IMG/VR virus record: IMGVR_UViG_3300047550_001190
Span: 1-37,750 of that record
Source of the DNA: a virus
Strand: one strand, 5' to 3'
DNA: 37,750 bases
Position 1 is the first letter of the stretch. Each line of letters starts with the position of its first letter. The notes under the pieces were generated by a model. The model was not told where the DNA came from. It saw nothing but the letters and a program-made list of their open reading frames with translations, and searched no databases. The position numbers and the translations under genes are program-made. Shown here in pieces: positions 1 to 7,120 of this stretch.

Positions 1-163
1 GAACCCGTAATATCATATATTTATTGAATGTCTTTTGTTCAGATTCAGACAACGAATCATAATAGTCAGGCGATTGAACTTGACGAATATGTTTAACATG
101 ATCAAACAACCCTTTACTCTTGATTGTGGTTTCTACGTTGGTGGACTTGCCTTTTCGTTTCAT
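1..163 (-). CDS. Clamp-loader small subunit gp62-like protein, 5' part only
   Basis: This gene runs off the left edge, so only its first 54 codons are present. The frame opens with ATG at 163-161 and stays open to base 1. The peptide has a basic start (MKRKGKSTNVETTIKSKG) followed by GLFDHVKHIRQVQSPDYYDS and then a segment ending TFNKYMILRV. From memory, this FDH-I...Y-DxLs..-KtF..YMI-R pattern is typical of the N-terminus of T4-family gp62 proteins, which with gp44 load the sliding clamp; no alignment was run. The start overlaps the last 50 nt of the upstream membrane-protein gene in another frame, suggesting translational coupling. No clear Shine-Dalgarno sequence is visible. The reading frame is convincing, the family assignment only moderate. 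Confidence 0.5.
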   Translation of the reverse strand, partial: MKRKGKSTNVETTIKSKGLFDHVKHIRQVQSPDYYDSLSESEQKTFNKYMILRV

Positions 164-404
164 TACCATACATTCTAACACGACGCTTGAGTTCTTCAAG
201 ATCTTTTATCATTTTACTACGTTCACTAGAAAGCAATTCAAATGCTTCAGTTATCGCTGTAAATAGTTTGTCTGATTCTGTCTTCGTTTCTTCCGATTTT
301 TCTTTAAGATTGTTGATTTGTTTACGAAGACCAGTATAAAAGAAAAATGTGGCTGCCGTTGAAAGCAGCCACATTACAACAATCAATGTTGTTGTTACTG
401 TCAT
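114..404 (-). CDS. Small membrane-anchored coiled-coil protein
   Basis: A 96-aa protein of unknown function. Residues about 4-24 form one hydrophobic segment (TLIVVMWLLSTAATFFFYTG), followed by a long charged helix rich in K, E and L (about 27-75) that looks coiled-coil, and a very basic C-terminus (KRQVHQRRNHNQE). The topology suggests an inner-membrane anchor with a cytoplasmic or periplasmic helical arm. The ATG lies three bases after the stop of the 67-aa gene, and the sequence AAGG of that gene's last codons could act as its ribosome binding site, so the two are probably cotranscribed from the promoter at 675-702. The C-terminal coding part overlaps the start of the gp62-like gene. Confidence 0.7.
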   Translation of the reverse strand: MTVTTTLIVVMWLLSTAATFFFYTGLRKQINNLKEKSEETKTESDKLFTAITEAFELLSSERSKMIKDLEELKRRVRMYGNETKRQVHQRRNHNQE

Positions 405-407
405 CGA

Positions 408-611
408 TTAGGCCTTGTAACCAGCGGCGAGAACGTCACGAAGAGCCTTGATCTGGCGACCATTGAGGTCTAGACGGGTATCACCAGCACGGACGGTCAA
501 ACGGGCAGCCTTCTTGGCGCCAGAGAACGGAGTGGAGAGGTAAAGCTCAACACCAGTGGAGTTGTGGCCGACGAAGTTAGTCTTGTTACGAGTATTCTTA
601 CGAGTATACAT
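408..611 (-). CDS. Small basic protein of unknown function, strongly expressed type
   Basis: A 67-aa basic protein (MYTRKNTRNKTNFVGHNS... ending LAAGYKA) with no family I can name. The C-terminal half reads RLDLNGRQIKALRDVLAAGY, an amphipathic helix-like stretch of a kind seen in short phage proteins. Expression signals are excellent: a sigma70-like promoter at 675-702, an unstructured A-rich leader with repeated CAAAAA units, and AAAGGA a few bases before the ATG. Third codon positions are clearly richer in G and C than in neighbouring genes, as expected for a highly translated gene or one of different origin. The 96-aa membrane protein gene follows immediately. Confidence 0.75.
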   Translation of the reverse strand: MYTRKNTRNKTNFVGHNSTGVELYLSTPFSGAKKAARLTVRAGDTRLDLNGRQIKALRDVLAAGYKA

Positions 612-674
612 ATTTATTTTCCTTTATTTTTTGTTTTTGTTTTTGTTTCGTTAGTAGTTATCTAACTTGAGATT

Positions 675-702
675 ATCTTAACACGAAGTTTCAAAGTGTC
701 AA
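675..702 (-). promoter_or_regulatory. Sigma70-type promoter for the 67-aa gene
   Basis: On the minus strand: TTGACA (702-697), a 16-bp spacer ending in TGT, then TAAGAT (680-675). The TGn before the -10 box makes it an extended -10 promoter. It nearly matches the promoter before the AAA+ gene (GTGTTAAGAT in both). Confidence 0.75.
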
Positions 703-717
703 CAACTTTGCCTTTTT

Positions 718-1629
718 TTATTTTTGTAGCTTATCTTGAAAATATTCAATCGCATAGTCCTTTGCTTTGAACTCAAATTCTAGATCAATATCTTCGCCAA
801 CAAATTCGCTGGGAAACATTGTAGGATAGTCCGCATGCGCACGAGGATTGCGATTTTTTGTATCATTATCGCTATAGTGAAACAGCGGCCGAAACTTACC
901 CCATGTATTCTTAGCAATACTCAGTGCTTCTTTAGAAGTCAACTTGCCAGGATTACAGCGGTAGTGTAAATTATCATAAGTAATAGGAATGCCAGTATTT
1001 TGATAGATGTGTTCATATAATTCTTCAGTTTTCCAACTATTGGGTTTGTCTTCATTTTCTAATACGAGACGCTTTGTAACACCCTCTGGAAGTTGTTTAA
1101 AAACCTCTATAAACCGTTTTGCCGTATCTTTGATATCTCCCTTGTAACAATTCATATGAATGTTTATAGGCGCCTCGTAGGAACGGGGAAGACCCAATCT
1201 ATCCATGATGTCCGCATGATAGGTTAGTTCCACAATAGATTTTTGAGCTACTGTGGGATTTGCACTAGCTGGAACCACAAATTGATCTGGGTGTGTGCTG
1301 CAACGAATATTACTATTTTTAATCAAAATAGAACATTCTTGAAATAATTTATCGATTTTATCTTTGTCTGGAAGACATTCAAACGACAAATCTGCTTCTG
1401 GTAGGGTTTTTAGAGGAAATAAATCGCTACTTACACGATAATTCCAACCTTTATCTATACAATATTTGATGGTTTGACGGGTTACGTCTACGTTGTTCAT
1501 TACTCTTTTACTAAGAATTGATAATGAATCAACACGTTCCAATGCAATAAACCGTGATTTGGTCATCGTATTGGCTTTTACACCACGTTCTTGAAGTTTG
1601 AGGGATATGCAACAAAGACTTTTTCTCAT
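718..1629 (-). CDS. uvsE: UV damage endonuclease UvsE (UVDE family)
   Basis: A 303-aa TIM-barrel endonuclease that nicks DNA 5' of UV photoproducts and other lesions, starting an excision repair route independent of UvrABC. The family's metal and active-site residues are visible in order: H113 (THPDQF), H158 (NIHMN), E191 (VLENEDK), D219 and H222 (TYDNLHY), H251 (LFHYSDN), H265 (AHADYP) and E286. The family HH after DxL is HY here, so the second His is replaced. The first ATG fits the family N-terminus (LCCISLKLQERG, compare bacterial UvsE), so the start at 1629 is preferred over the internal Met22. Its own promoter at 1637-1665 puts the transcription start within a base or two of that ATG, implying a leaderless message. 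T4 uses DenV for pyrimidine dimers; this phage uses an unrelated enzyme. Confidence 0.9.
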   Translation of the reverse strand: MRKSLCCISLKLQERGVKANTMTKSRFIALERVDSLSILSKRVMNNVDVTRQTIKYCIDKGWNYRVSSDLFPLKTLPEADLSFECLPDKDKIDKLFQECSILIKNSNIRCSTHPDQFVVPASANPTVAQKSIVELTYHADIMDRLGLPRSYEAPINIHMNCYKGDIKDTAKRFIEVFKQLPEGVTKRLVLENEDKPNSWKTEELYEHIYQNTGIPITYDNLHYRCNPGKLTSKEALSIAKNTWGKFRPLFHYSDNDTKNRNPRAHADYPTMFPSEFVGEDIDLEFEFKAKDYAIEYFQDKLQK

Positions 1630-1636
1630 GGTATGT

Positions 1637-1665
1637 AGATTACCACAAGAATTTTAGAAAGTCAA
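1637..1665 (-). promoter_or_regulatory. Sigma70-type promoter for uvsE, nearly leaderless
   Basis: Minus strand TTGACT (1665-1660), 17-bp spacer ending TGG, then TAATCT (1642-1637). Only seven bases separate the -10 box from the uvsE ATG (1629), so transcription should begin at or next to the start codon. Confidence 0.65.
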
Positions 1666-2070
1666 TTAAAAGCTACCAGATGGACTAAATGAAGACGTAA
1701 CACAACAATCAATACCCAATATTGGACAAAAATAGCCTACTAGTTTCCATGATGATGGACCGGATGCAGTTTTAACCCAAGATGCTCTTTGATTAACACC
1801 TTGGGTCAAAGCATATTGAGTTTTTTTAGTTAACTCTGGATATTGATCTGATAATGAAATAAAATCCGAATCTGAATTTGATCTATAATAAATTAAATTG
1901 TCTGTTTTAGTTAATAAATCACCAGTTTCACCTGTAAAAATGCCGTCAGGAGAATTATCTTTTTCCTTAGAAGTTCGTGCGTTTTTAGCAAATTGCACCA
2001 AGCTAGATACAAATTTTTGATATCTATCAGCAAAAGTATAATTTACGTTCGGATCGTTACTTTTTCCCAT
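1666..2070 (-). CDS. Hypothetical protein, 134 aa
   Basis: I do not recognise a family. The protein is mostly polar with an early helical segment (TFADRYQKFVSSLVQFAKNA), a central TGETGDLLTKTDN stretch, and a C-terminal part containing three cysteines (YFCPILGIDCCVTSS) followed by a Ser/Gly/Phe tail. No signal peptide or clear membrane span is evident. The ATG at 2070 is preceded by the TATTTATT motif 11 nt upstream, the signal seen before virion genes in this window, so it may be a late gene. It sits between uvsE and the DUF4338 gene, and its stop codon lies at the -35 box of the uvsE promoter. Confidence 0.6.
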   Translation of the reverse strand: MGKSNDPNVNYTFADRYQKFVSSLVQFAKNARTSKEKDNSPDGIFTGETGDLLTKTDNLIYYRSNSDSDFISLSDQYPELTKKTQYALTQGVNQRASWVKTASGPSSWKLVGYFCPILGIDCCVTSSFSPSGSF

Positions 2071-2081
2071 GTCTTTACTAT

Positions 2082-2089
2082 AATAAATA
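2082..2089 (-). promoter_or_regulatory. TATTTATT motif, 11 nt before the 134-aa gene
   Basis: Coding-strand TATTTATT between the DUF4338 stop and the next ATG. One of the thirteen copies of this intergenic motif. Confidence 0.5.
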
Positions 2090-2098
2090 GTAAAAACC

Positions 2099-3277
2099 TC
2101 ATCTTCCTACCTCAGCAAAGTAAAGTTTTTTAGCTTCATCGTAAGGCATTCCAATCATTTTGTTGTAATACAACACATCTGGCTTAAGTCGATGTTCGGA
2201 TTTGAGTGTTTTGTATCGTGATATAGCCTTTTGTTTCCACCAATCTATGATATAGTTTTCAGTATAAATTGAATTTGGTTTCAACATATCTTCAAGAATT
2301 TCTCCTTTTAAGAATTCTCTACTATTATGATATGGACAAGCATAATACGTGCCTCTTTCAAAACCATGAACATAATCAGACGACTTGATATTACATTGTG
2401 AAAATATCATACTGAGAACTCTATTTTTAGCACCAGTAACAGGCCCTGATACACCTTCACGTTGCGTCATCGCCTTTTGATATTTTTCTGCTTTATTCTC
2501 TTTAATCCAGTCATGCCAGATCTTGTAAATACCATCATCTGGTTTAATAGTCATTTTACCAGCGCTAGTTCCACACTTATGCCACCATTTAAGACTATTA
2601 TACATGCTATAACTACCATACAAACTGGTAGTTGTAATACCTGCTAAGGTTTGACCATACAATTGTTTCCACAAATTTCTAATAGTTTCACCGGTGACCA
2701 ATCCCGCTACCAACTTACCCCCCAAGAAATTATATCCAAATGGTTGGGTAGACATAATACAGCTACCAATCGCACTATTGTTTAGTTTCTTGGCTTTAAG
2801 TTTTGCATCTGGAGTCCAACCAATATAATTATCTCTATCAGTAATAGTAATAACATCACTAGACATACTAATTACTCCAAGATATCTAGGATTATCTACA
2901 TTGCCGTCACTAATTAATAGTTTGATAAATCTACCAGGTGTTTGGTCATATGCCATAGTATGGACAAATGTCCGCAACATTACCCAATCATTATCTAATA
3001 TAGAGTCATTTACATACACCACTGTGGGTTTGAGATTTTCAATTTCTTTGATTGTCTTTTTCTCATCGTTTAGATCTTCTGGAAGCCAAATCTTATTTTT
3101 AGCAATTGCAGCTCTGTCTCTATAATTCTGTAGTTCCTGCACCTCAATCCACTTTTTGTAGAAAGTTTGTTCTTCTACTGACATTGCTTTGAGGTGGTTA
3201 AGATTATCAATAAGTTTTTTCTTATTTCCCTCGTAGTCAAACTCGGCAATATCAAAGTATTCAGACAATGTGTTCAT
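2099..3277 (-). CDS. DUF4338 (DruA-related) protein
   Basis: A 392-aa protein whose central part resembles DUF4338, the domain of DruA from the Druantia anti-phage system. Visible hallmarks are a strand ending in LGVISMSSDVI, then RDNYIGW (148-154), LNNSAIGSCIMSTQPFGYN (166-183), LGGKLVAGLV, and ITTTSLYG. These correspond to the family's RDxxIGW, NN-x-FLI-P, LAS-x-LG and VETFVD-like blocks. The biochemical role of DUF4338 is not known to me. The N-terminal 110 residues are helical and charged; the C-terminus carries several Cys and His (YYACPYHNS). A promoter at 3290-3317 reads into it, with a leader of only about six bases. A phage copy could serve competition with other phages, counter-defence or DNA modification; the sequence does not decide. 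Confidence 0.65.
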   Translation of the reverse strand: MNTLSEYFDIAEFDYEGNKKKLIDNLNHLKAMSVEEQTFYKKWIEVQELQNYRDRAAIAKNKIWLPEDLNDEKKTIKEIENLKPTVVYVNDSILDNDWVMLRTFVHTMAYDQTPGRFIKLLISDGNVDNPRYLGVISMSSDVITITDRDNYIGWTPDAKLKAKKLNNSAIGSCIMSTQPFGYNFLGGKLVAGLVTGETIRNLWKQLYGQTLAGITTTSLYGSYSMYNSLKWWHKCGTSAGKMTIKPDDGIYKIWHDWIKENKAEKYQKAMTQREGVSGPVTGAKNRVLSMIFSQCNIKSSDYVHGFERGTYYACPYHNSREFLKGEILEDMLKPNSIYTENYIIDWWKQKAISRYKTLKSEHRLKPDVLYYNKMIGMPYDEAKKLYFAEVGR

Positions 3278-3284
3278 ATTTATA
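3277..3284 (+). promoter_or_regulatory. TATTTATA motif, 13 nt before the only plus-strand gene
   Basis: TATTTATA on the plus strand in the 20-bp gap between two divergent starts. Here the motif lies on the coding strand of the plus-strand gene, the same relative orientation as before minus-strand genes. Confidence 0.45.
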
Positions 3285-3289
3285 ACTAG

Positions 3290-3317
3290 AGTATACCATG
3301 AAGTTCAAAAAAATCAA
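3290..3317 (-). promoter_or_regulatory. Sigma70-type promoter for the DUF4338 gene
   Basis: Minus strand TTGATT (3317-3312), 16-bp spacer ending TGG, then TATACT (3295-3290): an extended -10 promoter. The -35 box and spacer lie inside the first codons of the divergent plus-strand ORF. Confidence 0.55.
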
Positions 3318-3537
3318 TCCAAAAGAATCTACTTTTTTTGTATTTGAAACTAGTCAAAGATCATTTAGTGTATTTGACAGTCAATTAGATGATCCAATTT
3401 ATTATGGAAGTTGGAATATGTGTGAGGGTATTGTTAAAAATATTAAAAAACACATGAAAAATGCTTCCATATATTATTATTCAAAAGAAAAAAGCGGAGA
3501 GTTAAAACTCAGTCCGCTTTGGTCTCACAATATTTGA
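3298..3537 (+). CDS. Small plus-strand protein, 79 aa, tentative
   Basis: The only candidate gene on the plus strand. It encodes a hydrophilic 79-aa protein (MKFKKINPKESTFFVFETSQ... ending LSPLWSHNI) with mixed charges and aromatic residues, plausible as a small cytoplasmic protein; no family recognised. In favour: it fills an otherwise empty 267-bp gap, has a natural-looking composition, and carries the TATTTATA motif 13 nt upstream of its ATG. Against: the same DNA holds the promoter of the DUF4338 gene at one end and the terminator of the 121-aa gene at the other, both read on the minus strand, and no Shine-Dalgarno is visible. Confidence 0.42.
   Translation: MKFKKINPKESTFFVFETSQRSFSVFDSQLDDPIYYGSWNMCEGIVKNIKKHMKNASIYYYSKEKSGELKLSPLWSHNI
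3487..3520 (-). terminator. Rho-independent terminator of the 121-aa gene
   Basis: Minus strand: AAAGCGGA pairs with TCCGCTTT, with an inner GAGTT/AACTC helix and a two-base bulge, followed by a T-rich tail (TTTTTTCTTTT). It lies about 25 bp after the stop at 3545 and inside the plus-strand ORF. Confidence 0.75.
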
Positions 3538-3544
3538 ATTACGT

Positions 3545-3910
3545 TTAAGCAGTAATCTTACTTGAAGTTACCATGGTAGATTCAGTATTGACCGTTTCAA
3601 CCTTAGTAGGAATAACATTCAAAACGTTAACAGTCAATCCATCCTTCAATACAACACCCTTACTCTTGGCATCAGCAATATGTTCTTGATTAATTGGATT
3701 ACATGCGAGAACAACACGGGGACGACCCTTGCCATTGTGAAGATATCCAATCTCTGATACCATATTATCAGTAATTGCCTTCTTGATACGAACCCTCAGT
3801 GTAATATTGACAAACTCGGGATTCTTCTCATTAAGTTCCTCAATTGTAAAAATATTGGTAGGCCAATTAACAGTGAGGTTTGTCTTGTTCTTTCTATCAG
3901 TCTTTTTCAT
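3545..3910 (-). CDS. Small winged-helix-like protein, 121 aa
   Basis: A 121-aa protein. Residues about 14-70 (NWPTNIFTIEELNEKNPEF, ITLRVRIKKAI, then GYLHNGKGRPRVVLACNP) look like a winged helix-turn-helix: a helix-turn-helix 'FTIEELNEKNP...ITLRVRIKKA' followed by a hairpin with the basic GKGRPR wing. That fold assignment is by pattern only. The Thr/Val/Ser-rich C-terminus is probably flexible. It has a near-consensus promoter (3963-3990), AAAGGA ahead of the ATG and its own terminator, so it is an independent, strongly expressed unit. A DNA-binding regulator or a small abundant nucleoid-type protein are both possible. Confidence 0.65.
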   Translation of the reverse strand: MKKTDRKNKTNLTVNWPTNIFTIEELNEKNPEFVNITLRVRIKKAITDNMVSEIGYLHNGKGRPRVVLACNPINQEHIADAKSKGVVLKDGLTVNVLNVIPTKVETVNTESTMVTSSKITA

Positions 3911-3962
3911 TTTTTATCCTTTCTTGTTTTATGTTTGTTTAGGTAACTATACCCATGTTTAA

Positions 3963-3990
3963 ATTATATCACACGCTTCTTATATGTCAA
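3963..3990 (-). promoter_or_regulatory. Consensus sigma70 promoter for the 121-aa gene
   Basis: Minus strand TTGACA (3990-3985), 16-bp spacer ending TGA, TATAAT (3968-3963). Both boxes are perfect and the -10 is extended. It overlaps the 3' end of the vWA gene. Confidence 0.85.
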
Positions 3991-6064
3991 TACTTTCCAA
4001 CATCTTTTTATTCATAGTCTTAACAATATCATTAACATTATCAACGTTAACAAAATTGCTGTCTTCGCCATACATGATCTTGAAGAAGTTGGACAATCCC
4101 TCATTTTTATATTCAGAGATGAAATAAGAAATGATCTTATAATTCGCCATTTTGATTTTGTTTACCTGCTTCTTGGTATGACGTGCAGCATCTTCGCCAC
4201 TGTAACTTACAATGTAATCCGCGTTATCACCACTATAATGATAACAAGGTTCTCCATCAGAGATGTTAATAAAGTAATTCTCAGACTCAGCGTCAGCCTT
4301 TGGAATTTCCCTTAAAATTGCCTCAAATGCCAATCCTTCAGGAGTCAAACCCTCTGGATGAATATAGGCAAACAAATTTTTGATCTTACAAATCTTATCC
4401 TTCTTGGAATCATATGCAACGACCACATAAGGAAGTTTTTCCATGGTAGCACGAAAACTAATAGTAACACGAATATTTTCAAGCATACTAGCTGCCTTGG
4501 CAATCGCCGTGCATAGCTTCATAGTCTTGTGCCACTTAGCTCCCCTCATACTAGAACTAGCATCAACGCTAATGTGGAAATTCATACTCTTATACTTGCT
4601 GGTCATCGTTGTATAAAAAATATTTTCTGCATCAAATCCTAACTCATGAATGATTCGCTTGTCTAGCTTACCAGTCTCACGACGACTAAACTTCTCAGTA
4701 TTGATTTCATTCCGAAATTGAAGTCTGCGGCCAAGTTTGATTCCCATCGTAATACCAGCATCAACAGTCTTTTGAAGATCCACAACATTGGGAATAGAAC
4801 TAATGTCCTTATATCCATAAAAAGATCGTGAAGGACCAAGGGGAAATTCCTCAGAAGTAGCAAGTTCTCTAGTAAGATTCTTGACCAAAATACACTCAAT
4901 AGCGCCAACGTTGTTTTGACTGACGAGATATTCGTTACCAACGTCAACCAAATCAATCTGGCTCTTTTCAAGCACGGTCAAGATCTGGTTCTCCTTCTTG
5001 GAAACCTTCTTCTTCTTTAGATTGTGATCAACAAAATCTTTCTGTTTGGCAAATGCCTTCTGAATCTTTGTCTTCTTGGTGCTAGAGATTTTAGGATCTT
5101 CACCAATATCGTTGGTCTTTTCATCCTTCCCGGACGTATCAACAGACGTAGTATCTCCACCAAGAATGTCATCAATAGACTTTTCTCCATCCTTACTATC
5201 ACTTTGTTTGTCGTCTTGGTTACTATCAGACTTATCATTAGGTGAAGAAGGCTGGCCAGGTCCATTCTGAGTCTTCATCTTGAAGTCAGTTTCAACCTCA
5301 GTAATGTTTTTGAACATAATCAGAGCAATGTCCAAAGCACATTCAAGACGAGACTTTGCAGTAGACAGACGACTGATGTTGGAAAGATTCAGAGTCTTGG
5401 CAATATCATACAAACCAGGCAAAGCATCCAAATCAGTGTGCTTGTTGGTAATATTGATAATACGATACATGTATGATTCAATACTCAAAGTGCGATACAA
5501 ATTACTCTTGAGACCATCATCAATTACAGCAGCATTGAAATACTTGTCATAAAGAGACTGATAGTATCCACGATAGCCAGGAGCATTGTTGTAGATGGTA
5601 TAATCAATATAACGATCCTCGACAATGTTAAACAATGTCTTACACACCTCGGCAACTTGTTCCTTGGACAGTCCAACCTTGGAAGAATACTCATAGATAT
5701 CTCTAGGAATCTTCTGCCAAAGTGTCTTATACAAGTCAAAATCAGAGTAACAGATGTGGCTGCCTTCATGTAGTGCCAATCCGACAGCCACATCAAAGTT
5801 ACCCTTTTCATTGATATCAGCACCAATATAAACAGTCTTACCATCAGTCATGCTTATATTTTGATCATTAAACATGACTGGCACGTTGATACCAGTGAGA
5901 ATATTAACATAATTACCCACAGCTCTGCGAGCAGCAGACAGACGAATCAGATGGGCAGTTCGTTGAGTCTGAGCATTTGAAATATCAACATCGTTGGATT
6001 CATCGGAAAAATCCCAATCAATATCATATTCATCCAACCAGAAATCACTGTGGTAATTTGACAT
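3980..6064 (-). CDS. vWA-domain protein with HEGSH motif (CobT-like partner of a MoxR ATPase)
   Basis: A 694-aa protein with three parts. The N-terminal third carries HEGSH (99-103) in ALHEGSHICYSDFD, matching the HExxH zinc-peptidase motif, with NIVEDRYID about 45 residues later as possible third ligand. Residues about 270-345 are a polar, Asp/Ser/Lys-rich linker. The C-terminal third is a von Willebrand A domain with a complete MIDAS site: DASSS (501-505), T574 (GLTPEG) and D603 (ISDGEP). It follows the AAA+ gene directly and probably shares its promoter. MoxR-type ATPases paired with vWA proteins act as metal-chelatase or protein-remodelling machines (CobS-CobT, RavA-ViaA). CobS-like genes occur in cyanophages. 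Here a peptidase- or chaperone-like role is inferred; no cobalamin genes are nearby. Confidence 0.75.
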   Translation of the reverse strand: MSNYHSDFWLDEYDIDWDFSDESNDVDISNAQTQRTAHLIRLSAARRAVGNYVNILTGINVPVMFNDQNISMTDGKTVYIGADINEKGNFDVAVGLALHEGSHICYSDFDLYKTLWQKIPRDIYEYSSKVGLSKEQVAEVCKTLFNIVEDRYIDYTIYNNAPGYRGYYQSLYDKYFNAAVIDDGLKSNLYRTLSIESYMYRIINITNKHTDLDALPGLYDIAKTLNLSNISRLSTAKSRLECALDIALIMFKNITEVETDFKMKTQNGPGQPSSPNDKSDSNQDDKQSDSKDGEKSIDDILGGDTTSVDTSGKDEKTNDIGEDPKISSTKKTKIQKAFAKQKDFVDHNLKKKKVSKKENQILTVLEKSQIDLVDVGNEYLVSQNNVGAIECILVKNLTRELATSEEFPLGPSRSFYGYKDISSIPNVVDLQKTVDAGITMGIKLGRRLQFRNEINTEKFSRRETGKLDKRIIHELGFDAENIFYTTMTSKYKSMNFHISVDASSSMRGAKWHKTMKLCTAIAKAASMLENIRVTISFRATMEKLPYVVVAYDSKKDKICKIKNLFAYIHPEGLTPEGLAFEAILREIPKADAESENYFINISDGEPCYHYSGDNADYIVSYSGEDAARHTKKQVNKIKMANYKIISYFISEYKNEGLSNFFKIMYGEDSNFVNVDNVNDIVKTMNKKMLESIDI

Positions 6065-6088
6065 ATTATTATCTAATTAATTTTTGTA

Positions 6089-7066
6089 TTAAAACGGAGG
6101 TTGATTGGCTTCCTTGACAGGATCGTTGAACAAGTTGGTATTGGTCTCAGTCTTAACATACTTCTGAACAAGCTGTTTCATGTAGGTTCGTTCACTATCA
6201 ACGCCACCATCCTCACTGAAATTAGGATAAATGGTAGTCTCGGCAATTTCAAGCAAATTAAATCCATCAACAATAAGTTCAGCAATTTCCACCGTAGAAC
6301 GAGTAGGAATAAAATTAGTGATCTTACTATCCTCCAACTTGACCTGCTTGCGAGTATGATCAGCAATATCACAAACAGCATTCAATAAATCCAAATGATT
6401 TGTATCAGTAATGTTAAACCGTTCCTTCAACAGATTGACTTCGCTATTCTTGTCCAAAGGACTCATTTCAATCTTGACAGGAAAACGTGAAAGAAGAGCA
6501 CGATCCATAACACGGGTAGCGGTGTATTCATTACCAATATTAGCGGTAGCAATGAACGTAACACCGTCGGCAACCTTTACCACTTCGTTGTCTTCCTTTT
6601 CATCAAGTCGAAGATAACGTTGAAGATCGTCCAAAACGGTCATAAGAATATTGACACCATCGTGATGACTACGAGAAATTTCGTCAAGAAGAATGATGGC
6701 GTTGGGAGTGCGAATAGCCTTGACAAAACTAGATTCCTTGAAGAAGGTTCCAGTAGACTTGTCAAAATGCGTATTTCCAATAAGAGATGCACGGGCATCT
6801 TGAGTAGCACCAAGATTAAAGTAAAAGAACTTGTTTTCCTTACCAATAACCTTTGCCACAGTCTGAGCAGCAAGAGTCTTGCCACAACCAGTGGGTCCAA
6901 GCAAAAGGATGTTCTTGCCACGAAGAGCGGAACGAACCATATACTTCCACTTAACATTATCCATGATCAAGCTTGATGGACGAAGTTCGTTGCACTTTTC
7001 AAGATATCCTTTCATATCAAAATTCTTGGACACTGTAAGATTCATTTGATTTTCTTTCTTTTTCAT
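6089..7066 (-). CDS. MoxR/CobS-like AAA+ ATPase
   Basis: A 325-aa AAA+ ATPase of the MoxR/CobS/CbbQ branch. Walker A is GPTGCGKT (57-64), Walker B IILLDE (124-129), sensor-1-like ATANIGNEY near residue 177, and the arginine-finger region DRALLSRFPV follows. Such ATPases form hexamers that remodel a target presented by a vWA partner, and the next gene encodes exactly such a partner. The gene is the first of a two-gene unit behind the promoter at 7086-7113. Two starts are possible: Met1 at 7066 or Met8 at 7045, the latter preceded by AAAGAA; I kept the longer form. Many codons end in C or G, hinting at high expression. Confidence 0.8.
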   Translation of the reverse strand: MKKKENQMNLTVSKNFDMKGYLEKCNELRPSSLIMDNVKWKYMVRSALRGKNILLLGPTGCGKTLAAQTVAKVIGKENKFFYFNLGATQDARASLIGNTHFDKSTGTFFKESSFVKAIRTPNAIILLDEISRSHHDGVNILMTVLDDLQRYLRLDEKEDNEVVKVADGVTFIATANIGNEYTATRVMDRALLSRFPVKIEMSPLDKNSEVNLLKERFNITDTNHLDLLNAVCDIADHTRKQVKLEDSKITNFIPTRSTVEIAELIVDGFNLLEIAETTIYPNFSEDGGVDSERTYMKQLVQKYVKTETNTNLFNDPVKEANQPPF

Positions 7067-7085
7067 ATTTGAAGTTGACTATATC

Positions 7086-7113
7086 ATCTTAACACACACT
7101 TTTTGTAAGTCAA
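7086..7113 (-). promoter_or_regulatory. Sigma70-type promoter for the AAA+/vWA unit
   Basis: Minus strand TTGACT (7113-7108), 16-bp spacer ending TGT, TAAGAT (7091-7086). It sits just downstream of the terminator of the secreted-protein gene, so the two units are separated. Confidence 0.75.
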
Positions 7114-7120
7114 CATCAAA

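Noticed and set aside
5024-5552. Plus-strand open frames inside the vWA gene
   Set aside because: They are frames opposite a well-supported gene with MIDAS motifs, have unnatural Leu/Ser/Ile-rich composition and no start signals.
6089-7066. Cobalamin biosynthesis (CobS) as literal function
   Set aside because: Only the ATPase/vWA architecture matches; no cobalamin pathway genes are present in the window.
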